Shown: positions 17,631 through 24,906 of the stretch, piece after piece
Position numbering within the stretch: the stretch's first letter is position 1
How the letters are laid out: each line of letters opens with the position of its first letter
NCBI RefSeq assembly: GCF_025950085.1
Contig: NZ_JAPDDS010000004.1
Span: forward strand, 62,001-126,000
Direction: 5' to 3'
DNA length: 64,000 nt
Origin: Luteolibacter flavescens
GTDB taxonomy: Bacteria > Verrucomicrobiota > Verrucomicrobiia > Verrucomicrobiales > Akkermansiaceae
Notes under the pieces: model-generated
Database searches by the model: none
What the model was told of the DNA's origin: nothing
What the model saw: only the letters and a program-made list of their open reading frames with translations
Made by a program: the position numbers and the translations under genes

Positions 17631-17697
17631 GGAGTTGAGAGTTGAATGGGGAGAGCGGAGAACCAGTCGTCGCCGCTCCGGCTCTCAACTCTCAACC
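17631..17697. repeat. Inverted repeat built of GTTGAGAGTTGAGAG units
   Basis: The left arm GGAGTTGAGAGTTGA (17631-17645) and right arm CTCTCAACTCTCAACC (17682-17697) can pair over about 12 bases, between the Sel1 gene and coaB. The reverse complement of the right arm occurs exactly, over 16 bases, inside the DNA ligase gene at 33914-33929. This suggests a small dispersed repeat. It could act as a transcript-end hairpin, but there is no T tract. Confidence 0.6.
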
Positions 17698-17718
17698 ATC
17701 CGCTCTTAACTTAAGCTC

Positions 17719-18357
17719 ATGCGCATCCTCGTCACCGCCGGTCCCACCCGTGAAGCGCTGGATCCGGTGCGCTATCTGACGAACCGCTCGTCGGGGAAGA
17801 TGGGCTATGCGATGGCGGACGCCTTTGCGCGCGCCGGGCATCAGGTGCTGCTGGTCTCCGGTCCGACCTCGCTGGAGGTGCCGGATGGCGTGGACTTCCT
17901 GCCCATCGAGTCGGCGGACGAGATGTTCGGAGCCGTGCAGCGGCACATCGGACGCATGGATGCCGCCGTCTTCGCCGCCGCGGTGGCGGACTACCGGCCT
18001 TCCGTGGTGGCGGACCAGAAGATCAAGAAAACGGGCGAGACCCTGACGCTGGAGCTTGTCCGCACGCCAGACATCCTCGGGTCTGTTAGAGGCGACTTCG
18101 GCTTCACCGGCACGCTGGTTGGCTTCGCCGCCGAGACGGAGAATCTGCTGGAGAACGCCCGCGCCAAGCTCGCGCGCAAGGGCTGCGACCTCGTCATCGC
18201 CAATGACGTGTCGAAGCCAGGCATCGGCTTCGACTCGGACCGCAATGAACTGCTGCTCGTTTTCCCGCAGCACGTCGAGGCGCTGCCCGAGGATGAGAAG
18301 CATCACCTCGCGCCGAGGATCGTCCGGGAGATCGAGCGGCTGATGGCGGAGCGATGA
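17719..18357 (+). CDS. coaB: Phosphopantothenate-cysteine ligase, CoaB domain only
   Basis: A 212-residue enzyme of coenzyme A synthesis that joins 4'-phosphopantothenate to cysteine. It starts directly with the CoaB motif ILVTAGPTREALDPVRYL, then NRSSGKMGYAMADAFARAGH, the AAVADYRP segment, the KIKK lysines and GFAAET, ending with NDVSKPGIGFDSDRNE. Most bacteria have a fused CoaBC of about 400 residues; here the CoaC decarboxylase half is absent and no fragment of it precedes the gene, so CoaC should be encoded elsewhere. The stop overlaps the next start by 4 bases. Confidence 0.9.
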   Translation: MRILVTAGPTREALDPVRYLTNRSSGKMGYAMADAFARAGHQVLLVSGPTSLEVPDGVDFLPIESADEMFGAVQRHIGRMDAAVFAAAVADYRPSVVADQKIKKTGETLTLELVRTPDILGSVRGDFGFTGTLVGFAAETENLLENARAKLARKGCDLVIANDVSKPGIGFDSDRNELLLVFPQHVEALPEDEKHHLAPRIVREIERLMAER

Positions 18358-18932
18358 AGTTTTGGAAGAAGCAGAAGGTCCAGCCCACCCGGCTCACGGA
18401 CTGGTTGTTCTGCGGGGCGATGTTTCTCTTCGCCGTGGGCGGTCTTTCATTGGGTGAGTTCAATCGACGCCACGGGGCCACGCGCGAGGCGGAGCTGACC
18501 GAGGTATCCGGCCTGGCCTCCGATGCCGAAGTCTCGACGGTGAAGGGCGAGTACGGAGCCCGGACGAAGTTCCTGAAGTTCACCGTGGAGGGTTTCCGCA
18601 TGACCTATCCCGACGACAAGCCGGGCTATGATCGTGTCTTCGCCGCTGTGGAGAGCGGCACGCCGGTCACGGTGAAGGTCTCGACGAAACGGGAGACGGT
18701 TTTCCCGCGCGATGGCTGGGTGCCGATCTACGCGCTGACCATCGGTGATGATGTGGTCCTCACCTACCAGCAGACGATCGCTGAAAAGCGTGGCAGCTCG
18801 AAGGCGATGCACATCTTCGGGGGAGTGCTGACGGTGATCGCGGTGTATGGGCTGTATGGCTGCTACCGCAATCGCCCGAAGACCGGCGGGCTGATGGATG
18901 CGTCGCGCGGGCGGGGGAGGAATGGCTGGTAG
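18354..18932 (+). CDS. Two-span membrane protein, possibly DUF3592-like
   Basis: A 192-residue protein translationally coupled to coaB (ATGA overlap). It has a short cytoplasmic start, a span at about 17-36 (DWLFCGAMFLFAVGGLSLG), an extracytoplasmic domain of about 115 residues (FTVEGFRMTYPDDKPGYDRV; GTPVTVKVSTKRETVFPRDG) and a second span at about 157-175 (HIFGGVLTVIAVYGLYGCY). The TM-beta domain-TM layout resembles DUF3592 proteins, but no decisive motif is visible. Function unknown. Confidence 0.65.
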   Translation: MKFWKKQKVQPTRLTDWLFCGAMFLFAVGGLSLGEFNRRHGATREAELTEVSGLASDAEVSTVKGEYGARTKFLKFTVEGFRMTYPDDKPGYDRVFAAVESGTPVTVKVSTKRETVFPRDGWVPIYALTIGDDVVLTYQQTIAEKRGSSKAMHIFGGVLTVIAVYGLYGCYRNRPKTGGLMDASRGRGRNGW

Positions 18933-18973
18933 TTGTTAGAGCCTGCGCTTCCGGCTTCGCCGAGCCAGGTGCC

Positions 18974-19219
18974 ATCCTGGGGGCTCGCGGCCACTGGCCC
19001 GCTTGGAAGGATGGCGAACCACGGGCGAGGGCTGCTTTTCACGGCAGGGCTTCGCTGGGAGCGCGTGCCACCGGCTCGCTTGGATGGTGGGCGAAGTGAT
19101 CTAACAGGCGCGCCCTTTTGGGGTTCCGTGCGAGCGGCTTTCACCTTGGGTTTGCCGAGGCTTTTACCCTGGGTTCGCCAACCTTCCAAGCGGGCCAGTG
19201 GCCGCGCGCTCCCAGGGAT
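18974..19219. repeat. Long inverted repeat (47/48-base arms) with related internal unit
   Basis: The left arm 18974-19020 and right arm 19172-19219 are near-perfect reverse complements; both share the 24-base core that begins GCGGCCACTGGCCCGCTTGG. A diverged copy of the same unit lies between them (about 19054-19100: GGGAGCGCGTGCCACCGGCT, then CGCTTGGATGGTGGGCGAAG) and another just after (about 19239-19280). Unit size is about 45 bases. Open frames across this region have no protein-like composition. This looks like an intergenic palindromic repeat cluster or a MITE-like remnant. Confidence 0.75.
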
Positions 19220-19309
19220 CACCAGTATCGGCGGAGCCGGGAGTGCTGGCTTCAGCCGGCTTGGATGGGCGGGCGAAGTGGCTATTGAAAGCCGGGGGCA
19301 CGTGAGGCT

Positions 19310-19484
19310 ATCGTGGTCCGCATCGCTCCGCGTGCGGTGCGCCGGTAGGGAAGCCGTGTGTGATGCCCGCCGCCATTATCACCATGCGAGGAAGGCTTCC
19401 GGTGGTGCCTCCATTCCCGGAGCCACAAAGCAAAGCCCGCCGCCAGAACCGCTTCGCCGCACGCGGAGCGATGCGGACCACGAT
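19310..19484. repeat. Second inverted repeat with 30-base arms
   Basis: The arm at 19310-19339 (begins ATCGTGGTCCGCATCGCTCC) and the arm at 19455-19484 are reverse complements with one mismatch in 30. The 115-base interior has smaller partly pairing segments (GGGAAGCC at about 19349 with GGCTTCC at about 19394). A 7-base-stem hairpin (GCCGGTC-TGAT-GACCGGC, 19522-19539) follows. Together with the first inverted repeat this fills almost all of the 636 bases between the membrane-protein gene and the next stop. No transposase or gene is present. Confidence 0.72.
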
Positions 19485-19568
19485 GGCACAGGGTCTCCGT
19501 CGGCATTGAGAGCTGCTTCGGGCCGGTCTGATGACCGGCGCTCCCAGGGTAGGCACTCCCGGAAATGA

Positions 19569-20132
19569 TCACTTCACCGTGACCTTGCGGCCCTTGCCGG
19601 TCTCCCAGGCGCCCTTGACGCTCTTGTAGATGGCATCGAGCTCGGCGACGCTCTGGACGCGGAATTCCACCATGCCGGCGTGGCTGGTGCTCGGGTAGTT
19701 CTTCTGCACGATTTCCTTCACGTCGGTGCCGGTCTTCTGGCCCACGCGGTCGAGTAGTTCATTGCCGCGCTCCACCACGCGGCGTGCGGTGCCTGAGGCG
19801 GAGTTCTCCAGCGACGTGGTCACGTGGTAGAAGCGCACGAGGCTGCGGCCGTTCGTGTCGATGATCATTTCGTTCACCACCATGGTGCCATCCAGCAGGT
19901 ACTGGTGCATGCTGATGGAGGAGATGCGGTCGAGCGCCACCATGTAGTGGCCGCCCGGCAGGCTCGCCTGCCAGAAGCGGCGGTTGTCGTCGGTCTCCTG
20001 GACATTCTCCGCGGCTTCCTCGCTGGCGGGGTCGCTGTTAGGGTTCGCGGTGCCGTCCTGCTGGGCACGGGCGAGGGGGGCGGAGAGCAGCATCAGTCCG
20101 GAGAGCAGGTGGAGGAAGGCGGTCTTTTTCAT
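19569..20132 (-). CDS. Secreted protein of unknown function
   Basis: A 187-residue protein with a signal peptide (MKKTAFLHLLSGLMLLSAPL, cleavage near ARAQ). The mature part begins acidic and disordered (DPASEEAAENVQETDDN), then has a compact domain (FWQASLPGGHYMVALDRISS; YLLDGTMVVNEMIIDTNGRS; LVRFYHVTTS) and a helical end (VAELDAIYKSVKGAWETGKG). The family is not recognised. The stop lies at the edge of the repeat region, and the start is divergent from the Nudix gene. Confidence 0.65.
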   Translation of the reverse strand: MKKTAFLHLLSGLMLLSAPLARAQQDGTANPNSDPASEEAAENVQETDDNRRFWQASLPGGHYMVALDRISSISMHQYLLDGTMVVNEMIIDTNGRSLVRFYHVTTSLENSASGTARRVVERGNELLDRVGQKTGTDVKEIVQKNYPSTSHAGMVEFRVQSVAELDAIYKSVKGAWETGKGRKVTVK

Positions 20133-20207
20133 GATGGCGGGAGCTTGGCGCGGGTCGGCGGGTTTGGCGAGTGTGGACCTTATTTAGGGGAAGTTAAGGA
20201 TTGAGGC

Positions 20208-20702
20208 TTGGTATTTGTTTATCCTACGTTGCGCCTCGTGGTCCGATTTCGTCCAAATGTCGCGGCGCTGATGGTGAAGCCGCAGGGTCAATTGCTCGTC
20301 TGTGAACGCTGGACCATCCCCGGTGCATGGCAGTTCCCGCAGGGCGGAGTGGACGATGGCGAGACCTTGGAGCAGGCACTCTTCCGTGAGGTGCGCGAGG
20401 AGATCGGCCTGCTCCCATCGCACTATGAGTTATTGGGTTACCGCACCGGCTACCGATATCTCTACCCGGAGGACGTGCGCTTCAAGAAAATGCGCAAACA
20501 CGGGTGCCACGGGCAGGAGCAGACTTACTATCATTGCCTTGTGAGGGAGGATGCTCCGGAGGTGGATGTGAACCAGCGTCCGCGTGAATTTGGAGCCTAC
20601 CGGTGGATACTTCCGGAGGAGTTCGACCTCGATTGGTTGCCCGAGTTCAAGCGCGATGTCTACCGGCAGGTGATGCTCGATTTCTTCAATGTGAAGCTAT
20701 AG
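20208..20702 (+). CDS. rppH: RppH-like Nudix hydrolase
   Basis: A protein of up to 164 residues with a complete Nudix box (GGVDDGETLEQALFREVREE, then IGL: GX5EX7REVxEExG). The surrounding RFRPNVAALMVKPQG, WQFPQGGVDDGE and C-terminal YRWILPEEFDLDWLPEFKRD match RppH, which removes pyrophosphate from mRNA 5' ends, or the related Ap4A hydrolase. The TTG at 20208 has an AAGGA 7 bases upstream; the GTG at 20238 would start the protein directly before RFRPNV, as in E. coli RppH, and is an equally good choice. It lies upstream of the phc-like block but is separated from it by 87 bases. Confidence 0.82.
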   Translation: MVFVYPTLRLVVRFRPNVAALMVKPQGQLLVCERWTIPGAWQFPQGGVDDGETLEQALFREVREEIGLLPSHYELLGYRTGYRYLYPEDVRFKKMRKHGCHGQEQTYYHCLVREDAPEVDVNQRPREFGAYRWILPEEFDLDWLPEFKRDVYRQVMLDFFNVKL

Positions 20703-20705
20703 TAC

Positions 20706-20722
20706 CCTGCAAGTATTGCAGG
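20706..20722. promoter_or_regulatory. 17-base palindrome upstream of the phc-like operon
   Basis: CCTGCAA-GTA-TTGCAGG is a perfect 7-base inverted repeat with a 3-base spacer, 68 bases before the methyltransferase start and 4 bases after the Nudix stop. The spacer is too short for a normal terminator loop and no T run follows, so an operator is more likely. It could be bound by the AraC-type regulator at the end of the cluster or by an unlinked factor. Confidence 0.4.
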
Positions 20723-20789
20723 CTGCATACTTCAGCTTGCCCCGTAGTTCCGTTTTCGATGACGTGGGTTCCAAGAAAGACAAGAGCTG

Positions 20790-22208
20790 ATGGAGATTTC
20801 CCCGGAGCAGTCGCAGAGTGTCATCAAATGCAGAAATAGCCAGGGACTGGAGGTGCAGGCGAACCTGCTGCGCCTCACCCGATACTCGGTGGTTTTCGAG
20901 GTTTATAATCCCTACAGCATCCTCCAGCTCTCCGAAGTCCTTTCCGACTTCCGGATCCTCACGAACAAGAGGCTGATCTACCGCGGCAAGGCCGTGGTGA
21001 GCAACATCCTCAACACCGGCCTGGTCATCGTCTGCGAGGCGAATCTCGAGGACGGCTGGCAGGAGGTGGACTTCCTTTCCGCCGTCAATGGCGAGACCGA
21101 CTTGGGTGCGCAGTTCAGCTCCTTCATGTCAGAGTGGCGGGCCGCGAACCACGTGCAGGACCCCTTCAAGGTGGCCGTGGCGGACATGGCCAGCGCGCTC
21201 ACCGGCGTGCAGCACTGGCTCAGCAGCATCGACGTGGGCATCCGCTCCACCGCGACCCGTCGGCGCGACGAGCTGGAGCGTGAGATTTTCAGCAGCGTCC
21301 AGCAGCGGATCCTCGAGCAGATGATCCCCTCGATGGAGAATTTCGAGACCGTGGCAGGCCAGATCGACGAGGAGGAAGTGCCCTCGCACAAGTCGTATGT
21401 CCGCCGCGAGATGCACCCCATCGTGCTCTGCGCCCCCTTCGTCTATCGTACCTACGTGAAGCCCCTCGGCTACGCGGGCGACTACGAGATGGTGAACATG
21501 ATGATGCGCGATCCCTACGAGGGTGCGTCGTCATTCGCGAAGATGCTGAACTACGCGATCCTGAACACCGAGCCGGTGGTGGCCCACCGCAACCGCATCG
21601 ACTACCTGGTGGACATGCTCGACCGCGAGTCGAACCGCCGCATCGGCAAGGGCCGCGCGCGTGCCTTCAACCTGGGCTGCGGCCCTGCCGAGGAAGTCCT
21701 GCGCTTCCTGCGCGGGCACGACTCCAGCGAGCTGATCGAGTTCGACCTCTTGGACTTCAACCCGGAGACGCTGGAGTACACCCGCGAGCGCCTCGACAAG
21801 GTGCGGATGGAGGAAGGCCGGAATACCCGCCTGCGCTTCATCCCGCGCTCCGTCCACCAGATCCTGAAGGCGGCCGTCCAGCCGGGCGGCGACCCGGAAC
21901 TCGCCGCCTACGACGTGGTGTACTGCGCCGGTCTCTTCGACTACCTTTCCCAGCGCGTCGGCAAGCGTCTGGTCGAGTTCTTCTGCTCGATCGCGAATCC
22001 GGGCGGGCTCGTCGTCGTCACGAACGTGGCGGACACGAATCCTCGCAAGGCGTGGATGGAGTATCTGATGGAGTGGAACCTCATCTACCGCAGCAAGGAA
22101 GAGATGCTCGACCTGGTCCCCCCCGGCCTACCCACCAAGCGCGTGGAAGTGAAAGCAGATGCGACCGGGGTGAATCTCTTCCTGGAAATCGAACTGGCCG
22201 ATGGCTGA
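20790..22208 (+). CDS. PhcB-like SAM-dependent methyltransferase (fatty-acid methyl ester signal synthase candidate)
   Basis: A 472-residue protein. Residues of about 10-110 look like a PilZ-type beta domain (LLRLTRYSVVFEVYNPYSIL...RLIYRGKAVVSNIL). The C-terminal 250 residues are a class I methyltransferase: KPLGYAGDYEMVNMMMRDPY, the SAM-binding motif FNLGCGPAEEV (GCG at about 296-298), VYCAGLFDYLSQRVGKRLV, and the ending TGVNLFLEIE. I recall these elements from PhcB-type proteins annotated as 3-hydroxypalmitic acid methyl ester biosynthesis; Ralstonia PhcB methylates a 3-hydroxy fatty acid to make a quorum signal. The call is strengthened by the three genes that follow, two of them overlapping (8 and 4 bases). 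The actual substrate is inference. Confidence 0.75.
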   Translation: MEISPEQSQSVIKCRNSQGLEVQANLLRLTRYSVVFEVYNPYSILQLSEVLSDFRILTNKRLIYRGKAVVSNILNTGLVIVCEANLEDGWQEVDFLSAVNGETDLGAQFSSFMSEWRAANHVQDPFKVAVADMASALTGVQHWLSSIDVGIRSTATRRRDELEREIFSSVQQRILEQMIPSMENFETVAGQIDEEEVPSHKSYVRREMHPIVLCAPFVYRTYVKPLGYAGDYEMVNMMMRDPYEGASSFAKMLNYAILNTEPVVAHRNRIDYLVDMLDRESNRRIGKGRARAFNLGCGPAEEVLRFLRGHDSSELIEFDLLDFNPETLEYTRERLDKVRMEEGRNTRLRFIPRSVHQILKAAVQPGGDPELAAYDVVYCAGLFDYLSQRVGKRLVEFFCSIANPGGLVVVTNVADTNPRKAWMEYLMEWNLIYRSKEEMLDLVPPGLPTKRVEVKADATGVNLFLEIELADG

Positions 22209-24906
22209 CGCCGCCACAGTCCCCTACACAGCGGCCGATGGAGCCGGGCTGAACCAAGCCTTCAAGCGCTATGAGAATGGCGTCTTCGTGACGAATGCGC
22301 GTCGCACCGCCTTGCTGTCCGCGCTCTTCATGGTCGCGGGGTCCACGCTCGACTGGATGGTCTTCCCGCACAAGGCGTGGCAATTCCTGCTGATCCGCAT
22401 CGTCGTCGCGCTGTTGCTTTGCGTGGTCTTCTGGCTGCTCGGCCGGTTTTCCAGCGAGCGGTCCCACCGCCAGATCGCGCACGTCCTCTTCATGCTGCCC
22501 ACGGTCAGCATCTGCTGGATGATCGCCGTGACGGGCGGGGGGAATTCGCCCTATTACGCGGGGCTGAATCTCGTCCTGCTCGGTCTGTCGCTCCTGCTGC
22601 GCAGTTCCTTCAAGGACTCGGTGGTGATGATTCTCCTGAATCTCGCCTGCTATTTCTGCAGCGTCTGGTTCTCGAGCGAGGAGTCGATCACCAGCCTGCT
22701 TTTCAACAATTCCTACTTCCTCGTCGTCACCGCGGTCTTCGTCAGCGCGGGCAGCTATTTCTACGAGCGCCTCCGCTTCCGCGAGTTTGCCCTGCGGAAG
22801 GAAGTCGAGGATGCCCGGGGCCAGCTCGAGGCGACGAACAAGCAGCTCAGCGAGCTGGACGAGGCGAAGACGCGCTTCTTCGCGAATATCAGCCACGAAC
22901 TCCGCACGCCGCTCACCGTGATGATCGGCCTGACGGAGCGGCTTTCCGAGCGCTTCAAGCCGACCTCGGAGAAAGAGGTGAAGGACATGCTCGCGATGAC
23001 CGAGCACAATGGTCTCCGCCTGCTGAAGCTGATCGACGACCTGCTGGATCTCGTCCGCTTCGATACCGGCCACGCCGACCTGAAGAACCAGTCCACCGAC
23101 GTGGGCGGCATGCTCGACGGCCTCATGCAGTCGATGCGCCACCTGGCCGATCAGAATGGCGTGGCGCTGGAGTGGCGCTCCATGGGCTCGCAGGGCCACG
23201 TGATGCTCGACCGCGACAAGATCGAGAAGGTGCTGCTGAATCTCACGGTCAATGCGATCAAGTTCACCCCGGCGGGTGGCAGGATCGACGTGGACGCGGT
23301 CCGCGAGGGCGACCGCCTGAAGATCTCCGTGGCCGACACGGGCGTGGGCATTTCCACGGAAGTGCTGCCGCGCATTTTCGAGCGCTTCTGGCAGGTGGAC
23401 TCGTCGTCCACCCGGAAGTTCCAGGGCGCGGGCATCGGCCTCGCGCTGGTGCGCAGCTTGGTGGAGACCATGGGCGGCACCATCGACGCGAAGAGCACGG
23501 TGGGCGTCGGCACCCGCTTCGAGGTGGAGCTGCCGGTGGAGAATGCGGAGGGCTCTGCTTCCGAGGCCGTCGCCGTGGATGTCGAGAGCGGCAAGCACAT
23601 CGAGGAGCTTCACCGCCGCGCGGCTCTCTCCGCCGCGCGTCCCGCGGATGCCGGGGACGTGAGCACGGGCGCGCGCGCCATCGGCCGCTCGACGGCCACC
23701 ACCCGCCCGCTGGTGCTGGTGGCAGATGACGAGCCGGACATGCGCCGCTTCCTCGTGATGCAGCTCGAGAATGTCGATGTCATCGAGGCGCGCGACGGTG
23801 CCGAGGCGCTGGCGCTGGCGAAGCAGCACATGCCAGTGCTGGCGCTGGTGGACCACATGATGCCGGAGATGGACGGCGAGGAAGTCTGTCGTGCCCTGCG
23901 TGCGAACCATGCGACCCGCGAGATGCCCATCATCATGCTCACCGCCCGCGCGGATGAGAAAACGAAGCTCCAGGCGCTCGACGCGGGTGCCAGCGATTTC
24001 CTGACGAAGCCCTTTTCCAGCAGTGAACTCGTGCTGCGCCTGCGGAACCAGCTCGCGATGGCCGCCATCCGCCGCGAGCTCGCGGACCTGAACCGCGACC
24101 TCGCCGCGGCGATGGAGCAGCTCAAGGAGAACGAGGTGCTGCTGGTGCGGAATGAGAAGCTCTCCGGCCTCGGCCAGATGAGCGCGGGCATCATCCACGA
24201 GATCAACAACCCGCTGAACTACGCGCGCGCCGGCCTGCACGCGCTGAATTCCTTCAAGCGCTCGCTGCCCGCGGACGACCACGAGGACTACGCCGAGATC
24301 GTCGGCGACATCAGCGAAGGCGTGGAGCGCGTCGCCCAGATCGTGGCCGACCTGCGGCAGTTCACCCGCGATGACGACCGGATCGGCGGGGACGCGGACC
24401 TGGCGAATGTCATCGAGCGCTCGCGCCGCCTCGTCAGCCACCAGCTCGGGGAAAAGGTGGCCTTCAACTACAAGGGCCCCGAGAAGGCCCCGGGCACCGG
24501 CAATCCGAACCAACTGGTGCAGGTCTTCGTGAATCTCTTCCAGAACGCCGTGGACGCCATCCAGCAGCGCGTGGACGAGAAGGGCGGGGACCCCGGACGC
24601 ATCGACGTCACCCTGCGCGCCGCCGCGGGCGGCTGGGAGGTGACCGTGTGGGACAATGGCGCCGGCATCCCGCGCGAGATCGTCCACAAGATCTACGATC
24701 CCTTCTTCACTTCGAAAGATGTGGGCAAGGGCATGGGCCTGGGCCTCAGCATCACCCACCAGATCCTGGGCCGCCACGGTGCCCATATCGAAGTCGATAC
24801 AAGGCCGGGTGAATTCACCTGTTTCACGATTTTCTTTTCGCCGCCCGATCCAGATGCAGATGATGGCGACGCCGACCCCGAAACTTCCAGAGATTCCGAA
24901 CCATGA
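22201..24906 (+). CDS. Membrane hybrid double histidine kinase (PhcS-PhcR-like fusion)
   Basis: A 901-residue protein starting inside the methyltransferase stop region (8-base overlap). Order of domains: about five to six membrane spans (residues 35-190), a short coiled coil, HisKA with ISHELRTPL (His232), HATPase with NAIKFTPAGG, DTGVGIS and GIGLAL, a receiver domain (VLVADDEPDMRRF; phospho-acceptor Asp551 in LVDHMMPEMDG; TKPFSSSEL), a second coiled coil, a second H-box GIIHEINNPLNY (His666) and a second HATPase (NLFQNAVDAI; DNGAGIP; GKGMGLGLSI). The first half equals a membrane sensor kinase like PhcS, the second half a receiver-kinase like PhcR. It probably senses the methyl-ester signal and relays phosphate to the next gene product, which overlaps it by 4 bases. 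Confidence 0.85.
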   Translation: MADAATVPYTAADGAGLNQAFKRYENGVFVTNARRTALLSALFMVAGSTLDWMVFPHKAWQFLLIRIVVALLLCVVFWLLGRFSSERSHRQIAHVLFMLPTVSICWMIAVTGGGNSPYYAGLNLVLLGLSLLLRSSFKDSVVMILLNLACYFCSVWFSSEESITSLLFNNSYFLVVTAVFVSAGSYFYERLRFREFALRKEVEDARGQLEATNKQLSELDEAKTRFFANISHELRTPLTVMIGLTERLSERFKPTSEKEVKDMLAMTEHNGLRLLKLIDDLLDLVRFDTGHADLKNQSTDVGGMLDGLMQSMRHLADQNGVALEWRSMGSQGHVMLDRDKIEKVLLNLTVNAIKFTPAGGRIDVDAVREGDRLKISVADTGVGISTEVLPRIFERFWQVDSSSTRKFQGAGIGLALVRSLVETMGGTIDAKSTVGVGTRFEVELPVENAEGSASEAVAVDVESGKHIEELHRRAALSAARPADAGDVSTGARAIGRSTATTRPLVLVADDEPDMRRFLVMQLENVDVIEARDGAEALALAKQHMPVLALVDHMMPEMDGEEVCRALRANHATREMPIIMLTARADEKTKLQALDAGASDFLTKPFSSSELVLRLRNQLAMAAIRRELADLNRDLAAAMEQLKENEVLLVRNEKLSGLGQMSAGIIHEINNPLNYARAGLHALNSFKRSLPADDHEDYAEIVGDISEGVERVAQIVADLRQFTRDDDRIGGDADLANVIERSRRLVSHQLGEKVAFNYKGPEKAPGTGNPNQLVQVFVNLFQNAVDAIQQRVDEKGGDPGRIDVTLRAAAGGWEVTVWDNGAGIPREIVHKIYDPFFTSKDVGKGMGLGLSITHQILGRHGAHIEVDTRPGEFTCFTIFFSPPDPDADDGDADPETSRDSEP

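Noticed and set aside
15790..17688. An upstream extension of the GldF-like permease frame on the minus strand
   Set aside because: The added 633 residues are antisense to the Sel1-repeat gene; only the part from 15789 shows ABC-2 permease sequence.
18933..19568. A 211-residue open frame (+) and a 96-residue frame (-) in the repeat region
   Set aside because: Both run through nested inverted repeats with no start signal or domain; the sequence is better explained as non-coding repeats.
22081..24786. A 901-residue open frame on the minus strand opposite the hybrid kinase
   Set aside because: It is the antisense of a gene with complete kinase motifs; its composition (His, Arg, Ala, Gly-rich without any motif) is typical of antisense frames in high-GC DNA.
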